Positions 8,345 to 15,887 of a stretch of 25,032 nucleotides of DNA are shown one piece after another. The position numbers were made by a program, and so were the translations under genes. Origin of the DNA: a virus. The stretch is taken from positions 1-25,032 of IMG/VR virus record IMGVR_UViG_3300017951_000118; one strand, 5' to 3'. The number at the start of each line of letters is the position of its first letter. Within the stretch, counting starts at the first letter, position 1. The notes beneath the pieces are model-generated. The model ran no database searches, was not told the DNA's origin, and saw nothing but the letters and a program-made list of their open reading frames with translations.

Positions 8345-8701
8345 TTAAATCTCTTTAGTTAAACAAACCATCGTGGGCTTCCAATCAAACGACTCTAGCG
8401 CCTTGACCCAGCCCTTCCTTCCAGATAGCGTTAATGCGGAGCATCCTTGTGCCTTAGCCCACCAGATAACGCTCTCATGCATATCAGTCAGTGTTTCTAG
8501 CTTTCCCCCAGCTAAAAAGATGTGCAGCACCTTCTTTTTTGGATACAAAAGCATCTCAGTAACGAGACAGCCATCATCCGCAGGCCATAGCTGCATTTGA
8601 CCTTGAAGTATAGCATAGGCGACATCGTCATACTCATGAGTGCCGCCCGAAAACCCAAGCGCCGCTTCAATCCACGGCCTGCATCGCTCAATCTCATTCA
8701 T
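8345..8701 (-). CDS. T7 gp13-like GNAT-fold protein (118 aa)
   Basis: A short protein with the core of a GNAT acetyltransferase fold. A beta strand (CLVTEMLLYPKKKVLHIFLA, 45-64) leads into GGKLETLTDMHESVIWWAKA (65-84), then QGCSALTLSGRKGWVKALES and DWKPTMVCLTKEI. The patterns WAkxxGC, GRxGW and a final xxLxKxI are those of T7 internal virion protein gp13 and related phage GNAT-like proteins, which are needed for virion assembly in T7. Normal GNAT enzymes are about 150 residues with an R/Q-x-x-G-x-G/A acetyl-CoA loop, which I do not see clearly, so catalysis is doubtful. It starts by ATGA overlap with the jelly-roll gene upstream. Family recognition is fairly firm; the role is inferred from T7. 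Confidence 0.68.
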   Translation of the reverse strand: MNEIERCRPWIEAALGFSGGTHEYDDVAYAILQGQMQLWPADDGCLVTEMLLYPKKKVLHIFLAGGKLETLTDMHESVIWWAKAQGCSALTLSGRKGWVKALESFDWKPTMVCLTKEI

Positions 8702-9357
8702 CCATGCATCCGCGTGATATTGAGAGTAGTTGCGGGTGCCGCCGGGGAAAAAGCTGTAGCCGCAGAGGCGTCTAGCGACCCGCTAGTGCTATCTACCGCC
8801 CACATAACCTGGAGGTAGTCATTTGCGCTCATGTCGAGCTTGGCCGATCGAGACACAACCAATGTCGCGTTGTTTTGATGCAGCGCGTTCTTCATGGTTG
8901 ATCCGCCTAGATCAGTCCCATTAACCCGAGGCCAAAAGTAAAAGTTTACGGTGCTTGATGAGCTCGACGCTATCTGCGCTGAGAACATCACTATGTACTC
9001 GCCAGCCTCTTCAAAGACAATCTTCGTAGGGTCTGTGCCATCTAATGTAATACCCACATTTCCTGTAGGGGTATCATATTGGATGGCATATGCCGTATTG
9101 ATTGCCGCAGCGGTGACGTCCGTTGACCTGATTAGTGTAGCGTGGCCGTCTTCCAAAATGATCTGCTTGAAGGCGCCATTTTTTGACACTACGGGGTACT
9201 GGTTCTGGGGGTCCCACATCAGGATCCCGTCTTCTGTGGCGGACTCCCCGGTGCCTTTGTGCTCCAGAATAGACCGTATTCGCCCTAGATACTGGACTAA
9301 GCGCCTAGCCCATGTCTGCCATGCATAGCCCTGGGGTTGAGGTATGTATTCACTCAC
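8698..9357 (-). CDS. Tail-associated protein with C1q/TNF-like jelly-roll domain (219 aa)
   Basis: The first 35 residues (SEYIPQPQGYAWQTWARRLV) look like a virion-anchoring helix. After a linker, residues about 105-219 have the layout of a C1q/TNF-like jelly roll: a strand with VGITLDGTDPTKIVF, then EEAGEYIVMFSAQIASSSSS, NFYFWPRVNGTDLGGSTM, and DMSANDYLQVMWAVDSTSG. Such domains commonly form trimeric receptor-binding or decoration knobs in phage tails. The start codon is GTG, overlapping the TGA of the nozzle-like gene as GTGA. Between the nozzle-like and gp13-like genes, a tail needle, spike or fibre role is likely. No enzymatic residues are evident. Confidence 0.62.
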   Translation of the reverse strand: MSEYIPQPQGYAWQTWARRLVQYLGRIRSILEHKGTGESATEDGILMWDPQNQYPVVSKNGAFKQIILEDGHATLIRSTDVTAAAINTAYAIQYDTPTGNVGITLDGTDPTKIVFEEAGEYIVMFSAQIASSSSSTVNFYFWPRVNGTDLGGSTMKNALHQNNATLVVSRSAKLDMSANDYLQVMWAVDSTSGSLDASAATAFSPAAPATTLNITRMHG

Positions 9358-10835
9358 CGCCGCCCGCCCGGGATGATATCAAGCCTATTAACACCTACCC
9401 GCCAGTTGGCAAGCCTTTCCCCTTCAACCCGAATACGCAGTTGTCTTCCGGTAAATCTCAAGGACGTAGGGTTAGACATAGAATAAGGCCCATATGACCG
9501 CTCGGTGTCATTGGGGTAAAAACGGGTCTTAAATACCGCCTGAACATCACCCTGGGTCTTCTCATCAGGGATCATCTCCACCACAGACGCTACCTCATCC
9601 CCAGACGCCAGCATGATTGGCCCGGACTCTGCGAATGGCGTTAATGAGCCATAGTCAAAGCCGACCTCATGCTCATAGATGTGGTTGTCAGCTGGGTCTG
9701 CCCACATGGGATGTCGGAATGCGCCGTGATCCACCGCAGCCGTCCTAGCAAGGTTGCCAGTTGACCAAGTGTTCTCTGCGTAGTTCCAGACTACATATCG
9801 ATCATTCTCATTAGACGCCCCGCTGGGGTAGAACCACCACACTTCTGAGTACCGGGCGTTTGTTGTGGCGTAAACCTTAGACTGTTGAGATTGGTTGATG
9901 TCGCTGAAAACGTAATCAGAGACTTCTGACGGCACCTTTGATACCGCGCCACCGGAGTAGGTGTAGAACGCCTTTCTGCCCATCCATACCGCACCCAGAT
10001 CGGTGACGGCCGCAGCCTTCCTTGAAATGATGCCGCAGGACGTCCCTACGCGCTCTCTGGAGTAGACATAGGGAGGGCCAAGGTAACCCATTACATGGGC
10101 GTCAATCGTCGTGAGAATGAGCGTTTGCCCCCTCACACGAACCGCACACATGATGTCGCCAGCCGTCTGGAGCTCAATATCACCCGCCTCGTTTGTGGCA
10201 GCTGGAGTCCAGACCGTATTGTTCTCCTTGTCGCACCACTGAACTTTGCGAGGATTCCCCCCAGCACCCAACGCAAACAGGAAGCGCTCCTCGGTAACAA
10301 TTAACCCAATGCAGTCAGTTGGCGCGTTAGTAATCTGCGCTGCAGGAACTGCGGTGTTTAGCTGCCACTCATAGAGCTTTCCGTCATCTGGGCTACACGC
10401 AACCAGATACTGGCCGAATGTATCCAGAGACCATGTTGTGGCTGGCAGGATCGTGAGGTTATCAAGGCGCTCGGTGCCATAGTAATCCTCGCCGTATGGC
10501 CCTGCACCATACCCAGTGAAGGCTGATGCGCTTTCTCGACCCGCAGTAAAACCTGCCGGGGTGATATCTGCCTGGGAGCCAGACTGCGTATAAGCGTACA
10601 ACTTGTCGTAAGTGCCAGCAGCAAATCGCCTAGTCGATGTATTGTCAGTCCAAGCTAACATTGCTCGGATCTTGTTTGCGGCAGCTGTCTGAGTCTTTTG
10701 ACGCCAACCGCCAACAGGCCCCATTGTGCCGTCAGTCCAGCGGATTAGATTGGCATCACGCCAACGGTTCTGACTTTGTAGGTCAGTTCCGTTCCGATAG
10801 ACGCCCGCCTGTATTTGAAGCGGAACAAGCGCCAT
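9354..10835 (-). CDS. Putative head-to-tail nozzle / DNA stabilization protein (P22 gp10-like propeller)
   Basis: A 493-residue, mostly beta protein. The start is MALVPLQIQAGVYRNGTDLQ, then WRDANLIRWTDGTMGPVGGW. Repeated blade-like segments follow: FGQYLVACSPDDGKLYEW near 140, PTDCIGLIVTEERFLFALG near 172, GQTLILTTIDAHVMGYLGP, YSEVWWFYPSG, and DRYVVWNYAENTWSTG. This layout matches the podovirus stabilization or nozzle proteins, which form a ring below the adaptor and keep packaged DNA inside. Similarity to P22 gp10 is by pattern only, and the exact family name is uncertain. It starts 3 bases after the tail-chaperone-like gene and overlaps the next by 4. High Trp/Tyr content and repeating sheets exclude a globular enzyme. 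Confidence 0.65.
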   Translation of the reverse strand: MALVPLQIQAGVYRNGTDLQSQNRWRDANLIRWTDGTMGPVGGWRQKTQTAAANKIRAMLAWTDNTSTRRFAAGTYDKLYAYTQSGSQADITPAGFTAGRESASAFTGYGAGPYGEDYYGTERLDNLTILPATTWSLDTFGQYLVACSPDDGKLYEWQLNTAVPAAQITNAPTDCIGLIVTEERFLFALGAGGNPRKVQWCDKENNTVWTPAATNEAGDIELQTAGDIMCAVRVRGQTLILTTIDAHVMGYLGPPYVYSRERVGTSCGIISRKAAAVTDLGAVWMGRKAFYTYSGGAVSKVPSEVSDYVFSDINQSQQSKVYATTNARYSEVWWFYPSGASNENDRYVVWNYAENTWSTGNLARTAAVDHGAFRHPMWADPADNHIYEHEVGFDYGSLTPFAESGPIMLASGDEVASVVEMIPDEKTQGDVQAVFKTRFYPNDTERSYGPYSMSNPTSLRFTGRQLRIRVEGERLANWRVGVNRLDIIPGGRR

Positions 10836-10838
10836 ATT

Positions 10839-11339
10839 TTACTCTGGCTTTGTCGGCCAAGTGATTGTGCTAGGAAATCCTGCCTGCTGCGGTACGTCTC
10901 GCAGAGCCTGCCTATAAGTCGTCATCTCCGCAGACATCGTGACATCGGAAAGGCCAAAGTGATCAGTCTCTTTCAGCAGATCGTCTCTTTTGGCCCTCTC
11001 TGACGCCGACAGGGTAGCCGTATTCTGAGCGTCATACGCCGCCTGCTGATCCGCCACCGAATGAGTGACGCCATCGTCGTCGGTGTATTCGGTAAACATT
11101 TCGCGCTCAATCCAGGCGTGAACCCAATTCCCATTTGCGTCCTGCTCAACACCGTCGCGAACAACGATTTTGTAATCGCCGGAAGGCGCTGGCTTAGGTG
11201 CTGGCAGCACCGGGTCAATGCCCAGCGCTTCATGCACATTTGCACCCCATACTTTCGGGAGTGAGGTGTTTGGGTTATCGCTTCGGATTTGGCCTTGAGA
11301 TTTGACCTCCCCCGTTGATCTGATGCGATATTCCGACAT
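10839..11339 (-). CDS. Tail protein with phage tail assembly chaperone (Phage_tail_APC-like) C-terminus (166 aa)
   Basis: The C-terminal 60 residues fit the Phage_tail_APC family: RAKRDDLLKETDHFGLSDV followed by TYRQALRDVPQQAGFPSTI and TWPTKPE. That YRQALRD-P-Q-GFP-WP ending is highly recognisable and occurs in phage tail assembly chaperones and at the ends of tail-fibre-associated proteins. The N-terminal half (residues 1-100) holds a GDYKIVVRDGVEQDANGNW segment of unknown role. AGGAG lies 8 bases before ATG, a strong site after an 11-base gap from the fibre gene. Position between the DUF7483-type gene and the nozzle-like gene suggests a fibre-assembly role, inferred. Confidence 0.68.
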   Translation of the reverse strand: MSEYRIRSTGEVKSQGQIRSDNPNTSLPKVWGANVHEALGIDPVLPAPKPAPSGDYKIVVRDGVEQDANGNWVHAWIEREMFTEYTDDDGVTHSVADQQAAYDAQNTATLSASERAKRDDLLKETDHFGLSDVTMSAEMTTYRQALRDVPQQAGFPSTITWPTKPE

Positions 11340-11350
11340 AGTTGATTCTC

Positions 11351-13321
11351 CTATGCGATTGCGTAAAAAATATATCTTGCGCCAGATGCGTTAAGCGCCC
11401 CCGGTGCTGATGATGTAATCGTAAATCCAGACGACAGCGGATCTATGTAGTCTGTTGTTGTGGTTTCTGCCGCCGCTGTTTCCAGCGTTACGTACGGGTC
11501 ATTGCCAGACACAATTCCTCGCTCAGAGTCCCACAAATACCAACTTCCTGTATAAGCGTCTACACGCTTAACTAACACGAACCTAGCGCCAGAGGTAAAG
11601 CCGCAGTCAACATTTACATCAGAACCCGTGCCTGCATAGCTACCAACCTTTGATATCCCGTCGGCTGATGCAAACAAGTAGGCGATATAGACATAGCTTG
11701 CGTGGCTTTGCCTTCTGCCGTAACCAACACTAAATTGTGTTGCTGTTGGTGCAGTATTATTAAATCCTTGCGCGTTAGAAGATTCTGAAGCAGTTGTATT
11801 AAGTCTAACCTGATAGTTCCACGGGCTACTGCCATTATTCAAATGGTGATGCCCCACAACCCAATCCTCTGGGCTTAAGTATGTTCTATTCTTAATCCAT
11901 ATCATTTCAGGCGCAACGCCTAAGTTATGATCAATCGTTTGCGCTGAACCAGCGCCGGGATAGGCCACAACATCAAAATACCCTGGCGCTCTACGCCACA
12001 TCCAAGAGATAGCGTTAGTGCTTGTACTAGTATCAGACGAAAAACCGTTCATGTAATCAAAGTCGCCTGTACCTAAATTTTGCTGATTGCTACCCGATGA
12101 CGTATCTAGGTATTTAGTCCCAGTCTTGCGAGATAGTATTCTGTATCCGGGACTGCCTGCTAGATTTTGATCATATAGGCTCATATCTACTGGGAACCCA
12201 GAACGAAATCCGGGCTCGTTGCCATCTCCAGTAGAGTTTCTTGTGTCTATTGCAAACAAGTCAGTAGCTGAAAACTCCGATACTGGCTTTTGTGGTCTGC
12301 GGATAGCCATGTAAATAAACGTCCCGGTGTCACCGTTACCGTAGCCATCAAAACCTGTTGAGGTAATATTGATCCCAGCCGCATTGTTTTCTGCGTTAGC
12401 AACTTCTGCCTTCAAAAGTCTGGCGTAAGCAGTTCCCGTCTTATCTTCTGCAAGCAACCCCCTCATTGTGTCGGTTAATTGCCACGACCCGGGGCCGTCT
12501 GATAATTTCGTGAATAGAAATTGTGGCTCAAAACCTAAATCAACCGACCATGCAGAACCACTGTTGGTATAACTTCCGCACTTAATAATTGCTTCGTCGG
12601 AATCTTCACCGAAGTCTTGGGCGTCGTGGGCAAACAGGTAGGCGACGTAGTTGACACCATTCATATTAGTGTCGTTGCCTGAGCCTAAGCTAAAGTGAGT
12701 GGATGTGGGATCGGTGTCATTCCAATAACTTGTTGAATTTCCATAACTGCTAGTATCGTTCGAAGAATTTAAACGCAATAGCGTTTGATTGGCATTGCCA
12801 CCGGAATGAGAAAGACCCCTATGATAAACCTGCCAATCTCCAACGCTGAGTGTTTTAATAATAATCATGCCCGGAACAGAACCGAGGTTATGTGAAATTG
12901 TCCTCGCAGTAGCATTACCCGTATACGTTACGATATCAAAGAACCCCGGTTGCTTGCGGAATGTCCAAGAGACAAAATCATTCCCCGAAGAAGTAACAGC
13001 ACCGTTTGTTCCTGTTGTAAAGCCATTGGAGTTAAATGCTGTAACCCCACCTCCACCAGATAACTCAGCGTTAGTGGTATTGGTTCGTAAATACCTATCG
13101 GCTCCTCTTTCAGTATCTTCCAAGATGTGATTAAACGCAGTTGCCCCCCTGCCTTTAATCCAAACCAAGCCGCCTTCGCCATCAAGGTCAATGCCGTTGG
13201 TTATGGTCTGTGCAGAACCAGTTCCACCGTACAAATACGTTGAAAACACATCTTCAACGTAAACAGTTTCGCCGCCAGTTCCGGCAGCGGCCTGCAATGT
13301 TTTAAGCGATAAACGACTCAT
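11351..13321 (-). CDS. Large fibre/virion surface protein, duplicated DUF7483-like domain (656 aa)
   Basis: A 656-residue beta-rich protein with an internal duplication. Copy 1 (about 110-330) has WTFRKQPGFFDIVTYTGNA, TISHNLGSVPGMIIIK, YVAYLFAHDAQDF and LGFEPQFLFTKLSD. Copy 2 (about 440-656) has WMWRRAPGYFDVVAYPGAGS, TIDHNLGVAPEMIWIK, YVYIAYLFASADG and CGFTSGARFVLVKRVD. This is the pattern of DUF7483-type proteins of marine phages, thought to be tail or fibre parts; the DUF number is recalled, not searched. The C-terminus ends GARYIFYAIA, and copy 1 ends similarly (GTFIYMAIRRP), marking domain ends. It overlaps the repeat fibre gene by ATGA and precedes the chaperone-like gene, so these three probably form the fibre module. 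Confidence 0.7.
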   Translation of the reverse strand: MSRLSLKTLQAAAGTGGETVYVEDVFSTYLYGGTGSAQTITNGIDLDGEGGLVWIKGRGATAFNHILEDTERGADRYLRTNTTNAELSGGGGVTAFNSNGFTTGTNGAVTSSGNDFVSWTFRKQPGFFDIVTYTGNATARTISHNLGSVPGMIIIKTLSVGDWQVYHRGLSHSGGNANQTLLRLNSSNDTSSYGNSTSYWNDTDPTSTHFSLGSGNDTNMNGVNYVAYLFAHDAQDFGEDSDEAIIKCGSYTNSGSAWSVDLGFEPQFLFTKLSDGPGSWQLTDTMRGLLAEDKTGTAYARLLKAEVANAENNAAGINITSTGFDGYGNGDTGTFIYMAIRRPQKPVSEFSATDLFAIDTRNSTGDGNEPGFRSGFPVDMSLYDQNLAGSPGYRILSRKTGTKYLDTSSGSNQQNLGTGDFDYMNGFSSDTSTSTNAISWMWRRAPGYFDVVAYPGAGSAQTIDHNLGVAPEMIWIKNRTYLSPEDWVVGHHHLNNGSSPWNYQVRLNTTASESSNAQGFNNTAPTATQFSVGYGRRQSHASYVYIAYLFASADGISKVGSYAGTGSDVNVDCGFTSGARFVLVKRVDAYTGSWYLWDSERGIVSGNDPYVTLETAAAETTTTDYIDPLSSGFTITSSAPGALNASGARYIFYAIA

Positions 13322-14100
13322 GCGAGAGCTTGTCCTGCTGTAAATCCATACCAGGTGGTGCCGCCGTCATGCGTAATGAATACAAAGTAATCCACCGCGC
13401 TGGCAGTAGCCGTTAGTGTTGGTGCTGTGGCCGCAGGCCAATCTACTGCCGCAGGCCAAGTAACCGTGAAGCCAGATGCACTAGCATCTTGTACTAGCTT
13501 TAAGCTAAACGCAGACACCTTGCCGCTTGATGCCGGGTTGCTGAAGGTGAACGTAGTGTTCTCTGTCAGCGTATGGCTGAAATTAGTGCCGTCCTGAAGG
13601 TTTACCGTTGTCGCATTGCTTGTTGATGTGACTGCCGTGTATTCCTCAGAAATGCCGTTGTCGAACGTCACGACACCATTTGCGTCAGCTGTAAGCGCCT
13701 TGCTCGCCTCACTGGTTCCCAGTGTAGTAACGTCAAGGTAGTTAATCTCTGTAGCTGTAGCAGTCACACCATCAAGGATGTTGAGTTCTGCGGCCGTTGA
13801 AGTCACGCCGTCTAAAATATTCAGCTCTGCAGCAGTAGCTGTAACGCCGTCCAGAATGTTGAGCTCCGCAGCGGTTGAGGTAACACCATCAAGAATATTT
13901 AGCTCAGCAGCGGTCGAAGTCACAGCAACGCCGCCCACTTGCCAAGACCCAGCTGTCAGGTTTGGCGCAATCGCCGTAGTGCCATCAAGCAGATCGTCAA
14001 GAGTGTCAAGGTTAGTGTTTAACTTGGTTCCCCAAGTATCGTCAGACGCGCCGACTTCGGGCTTCGTCAGTCCATATGTAGTGGTAGTTGTGTCGGCCAT
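13318..14100 (-). CDS. Tail fibre protein with AELNILDGVT repeats (260 aa)
   Basis: The N-terminus (TYGLTKPEVGASDDTWGTKL, 8-27) is a typical opening of phage fibre proteins that anchors to the virion. Residues 60-123 hold five 13-residue repeats of VT[SA]TAAELNILDG, the last degenerate (ATATEINYLD). The C-terminal part has LQDGTNFSHTLTENTTFTFS, VTWPAAVDWPAATAPTLTA, and DYFVFITHDGGTTWYGFTAG. Both the repeats and this ending are widespread in phage and marine viral fibres, usually forming trimeric triple-beta shafts. It starts 2 bases after the upstream TAG, with AGGGG about 10 bases before ATG, and its end overlaps the next gene by 4. It probably contributes to host-surface binding. Function is family-level inference. 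Confidence 0.75.
   Translation of the reverse strand: MADTTTTTYGLTKPEVGASDDTWGTKLNTNLDTLDDLLDGTTAIAPNLTAGSWQVGGVAVTSTAAELNILDGVTSTAAELNILDGVTATAAELNILDGVTSTAAELNILDGVTATATEINYLDVTTLGTSEASKALTADANGVVTFDNGISEEYTAVTSTSNATTVNLQDGTNFSHTLTENTTFTFSNPASSGKVSAFSLKLVQDASASGFTVTWPAAVDWPAATAPTLTATASAVDYFVFITHDGGTTWYGFTAGQALA
13732..13923 (-). repeat. Coding repeat: five 39-bp units (13-residue fibre repeat)
   Basis: Five consecutive 39-bp units encode VT[SA]TAAELNILDG; the fifth is divergent. The units carry many silent differences, so they are protein-level repeats rather than recent DNA duplications. They are coding and have no spacer structure of a CRISPR array. Confidence 0.85.
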
Positions 14101-14102
14101 GC

Positions 14103-14681
14103 CTAATCGCCCCTATACGATGCTTCTGTCCATGTATCCGTTGGTTTTGTGACCGGAATCCACTTGTACCGAGCGTCTCTCTGAGACACCTCACTGGTTA
14201 CAGATTCCGATGCTGCGAAAGGTCTAATTCTAACATATGAGTCAGTCATAGACGCTGTAATGGTTGTTGCTGCGGCACCTACGGCGCTGAAATAGCCGTT
14301 AGCGACAATTGATAATGTTGAGCTATCCGATACCGTTGGCTGTTGTATTCGTTGCGCTACGGCCGATGAGGTGGCTGCAGATGTATCTGCGGCATCGCCC
14401 AAGCGTATCCGCTGGCCGTCTGCCTGGGCGACTACGGACGTCACGCTTACGGCAACCGGGACTACCCATAAGGTAGGATCGCCATACTGGCTAGTGCCGT
14501 ATACACCAGTTCCGTAGCCGGTTCTTAACCTGTAATCAAACTCTACACCACCATAGACATACTTGCCTACAACCGTGGCAGATGCGCTTGGCGTGGCCGT
14601 TGCTTGGGCTTCCCATACCTCGGGGTAGCCGTATTTGCCAGCACTATACGCACCAGTGCCAAAGCCAGTACGCAGGGCCAT
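14103..14681 (-). CDS. Hypothetical virion/tail protein with duplicated GTGxY motif (192 aa)
   Basis: Residues 4-23 (RTGFGTGAYSAGKYGYPEVW) recur in altered form near 53-72 (RTGYGTGVYGTSQYGDPTLW). The two copies flank a YVYGGVEFDYRL strand. The remainder is Ser/Thr/Ala-rich and beta-like, with QRIRLGDAADTSA and SYVRIRPFAASESVTSEV. The C-terminus is YKWIPVTKPTDTWTEASYRG. Gly/Tyr repeats of this kind are common in small fibre or tail proteins of environmental phages, but I cannot name a family. It starts 3 bases after the previous gene with no good Shine-Dalgarno site, so it is probably coupled. Context between the adaptor-proximal tail gene and the fibre gene supports a virion role. Confidence 0.62.
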   Translation of the reverse strand: MALRTGFGTGAYSAGKYGYPEVWEAQATATPSASATVVGKYVYGGVEFDYRLRTGYGTGVYGTSQYGDPTLWVVPVAVSVTSVVAQADGQRIRLGDAADTSAATSSAVAQRIQQPTVSDSSTLSIVANGYFSAVGAAATTITASMTDSYVRIRPFAASESVTSEVSQRDARYKWIPVTKPTDTWTEASYRGD

Positions 14682-14684
14682 CTA

Positions 14685-15068
14685 TTAGTCCAGAGTGATG
14701 TCGAGGTCGCCAGTTGGGATGCGGAATACATCGCCGCTTGCAATGGTCTTTGCCGTACTCAATGCAGCATGAACCAGCATATTACCGCCGGTAGATGCGT
14801 CATGGACGCCTATATGCGTCACAGAGCCCCATGAGGCTGTAGCGGCAGCAAACTCCACCGCAGCGGTGTTGCTTGCCGTATCACCCGTTACAGAGAACGT
14901 GACGGCCGTTCTAGCGTAGGATCCGCCAGATACCTCAGTTCCTGCAGCGCCAGTATCAGTTGGGTCTGATGTAAACAGGCCAACGTACCAGGTTGTGGGT
15001 CGAGTAACTGAATCCGTAGTCAGCGACCATTGGAGTACAGTTGTCTCAAAAGCATTTACAAAGCTCAT
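14685..15068 (-). CDS. Phage tail/fibre protein, Gp80-like fold family (127 aa)
   Basis: A 127-residue protein with a strongly conserved phage pattern: TWYVGLFTSDPTDTGAAGTE (26-45), SGGSYARTAVTFSV, AAVEFAAATASWGSVTHIGV and ending in ASGDVFRIPTGDLDITLD. These segments recur in a family usually annotated phage tail fiber protein in many actinobacterial and marine phages. It shares one base with the adaptor stop (TAATG) and has AGGAG six bases before ATG, so it is well translated. Its place just after the adaptor supports a tail role. The precise function in the virion is unknown. Confidence 0.7.
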   Translation of the reverse strand: MSFVNAFETTVLQWSLTTDSVTRPTTWYVGLFTSDPTDTGAAGTEVSGGSYARTAVTFSVTGDTASNTAAVEFAAATASWGSVTHIGVHDASTGGNMLVHAALSTAKTIASGDVFRIPTGDLDITLD

Positions 15069-15685
15069 TAATAGCTCCTAATTTTGAGTTTTAGCCCAGA
15101 GCCACCACTGCGGATTCTACGGCTTTCTAGGTTGATGGATTGGACAGCATTGGAGTATAGCACAGACCAGACTTGCATCCTCTGATCGTCTTTTAGGTAC
15201 GGGGCTGATTGCATCAATGACCCGTAAAGATATGCGTCTGGATTGCTGGTCAGAAGCCAGTTGGTTGTATTGCTGTCTGACAGCGCCGGGATCGGCTTGT
15301 AGTACATCAGCTCAGTTGAGTACGTTGTGTCTGGCGTAGGGTAAACCTCAAAGCTCTCACCGACGATGGCGTAATACTTTGGCTTCCCGGTTGCGCTGCT
15401 CTCATTGCGGAACTTCAGCATCTCAGCGAGGCTGATCAGTTCGATCTCAGATGACTTGTCATCGTTAACATGGAAGCGGATAGACTCAAGCCAATCAGCT
15501 GGCACCTGAGAGAAACGGGTATCCACCTCTCCCTCTGCCCGCTCAATCATCTTGTGATGGCGGATCTCCCTGCCCATCTGCGCCTCTGCAAGCGCAATGA
15601 AGTCCCCGGTGACGCTCGTAAGGTCATCACGATTAAGAAAGTCAGCGATCGACGCCTTGAGCTCACTGTAATTTGAGATTGCCAT
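15068..15685 (-). CDS. Head-to-tail adaptor protein (SU10/P22 gp4-like, 205 aa)
   Basis: Adaptors form the ring between portal and nozzle. Evidence: 205 residues, opening with NYSELKASIADFLNRDDLTS (4-23), then FIALAEAQMGREIRHHKMIE (29-48), a pattern shared by adaptor proteins of short-tailed phages. The middle has VPADWLESIRFHV, ESFEVYPTPDTTYSTELMYY and NWLLTSNPDAYLYGSLMQSA, all characteristic of this family. The C-terminus is basic and probably forms the portal-docking tail (SRRIRSGGSGLKLKIRSY). It starts 3 bases downstream of the tiny basic gene at 15689-15847, and its stop shares a base with the next start. Assignment is by pattern recognition, fairly firm. Confidence 0.75.
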   Translation of the reverse strand: MAISNYSELKASIADFLNRDDLTSVTGDFIALAEAQMGREIRHHKMIERAEGEVDTRFSQVPADWLESIRFHVNDDKSSEIELISLAEMLKFRNESSATGKPKYYAIVGESFEVYPTPDTTYSTELMYYKPIPALSDSNTTNWLLTSNPDAYLYGSLMQSAPYLKDDQRMQVWSVLYSNAVQSINLESRRIRSGGSGLKLKIRSY

Positions 15686-15688
15686 AAA

Positions 15689-15847
15689 TTACTTCTTCTT
15701 CCGCTTCTTGGCAGTCTTCGCAGCCGCCTTGAATGCCTTTGCTGTTGGTGCGCCCTTACTGCCTGGCTTCCGCATCTTTTCCTTGGAGCCAGCCTTTATG
15801 CGCCTTCGCTTGGCGTGGATGTTGGCGTATAAGCCCTTACTTGCCAC
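15689..15847 (-). CDS. Small basic protein with GLYANIHAKRRRIKAGSK motif (52 aa, GTG start)
   Basis: Starting at GTG 15847 the frame reads MASKGLYANIHAKRRRIKAG, then SKEKMRKPGSKGAPTAKAF, then a Lys/Ala-rich tail ending KKRKKK. The KGLYxNIHAKRxRIKAGSxEKMRKPGxxGAPT signature is one I recognise from many marine phage and other viral genomes, always as a tiny basic protein of unknown role. ATG-only searching misses it because the start is GTG; the only internal ATG would remove the conserved part. GTG overlaps the last 11 bases of the 16-residue gene upstream (GTGGCAAGTAA), indicating coupled translation, with GAAGGG upstream. Strong positive charge suggests binding to DNA or RNA, unproven. Confidence 0.75.
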   Translation of the reverse strand: MASKGLYANIHAKRRRIKAGSKEKMRKPGSKGAPTAKAFKAAAKTAKKRKKK

Positions 15848-15887
15848 GCTTCTTGCCCTTCTTTTTGCCCTTGTGATATCCCGGCAT
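15837..15887 (-). CDS. Sixteen-residue basic mini-protein MPGYHKGKKKGKKRGK
   Basis: A 51-bp frame encodes MPGYHKGKKKGKKRGK and stop. AGGAGG lies about 9 bases before its ATG, one of the best ribosome sites in the window, and the ATG shares a base with the upstream stop (TAATG). Similar MPGYxxGKKK mini-proteins occur in marine phages near packaging and head genes, from memory. Ten of 16 residues are Lys, Arg or His. The gene is too short for standard gene finders. Its neighbours on both sides are also tiny basic genes. Function is unknown. Confidence 0.65.
   Translation of the reverse strand: MPGYHKGKKKGKKRGK

Noticed and set aside
7912-8358. Plus-strand open frame of 148 codons
   Set aside because: Mirror of the 152-residue minus-strand gene that fits the operon spacing; Ser/Ala/Pro-rich shadow composition.
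13732-13923. Possible CRISPR-like array of 39-bp units
   Set aside because: Units are contiguous, coding and lack spacers; they encode a common fibre repeat.
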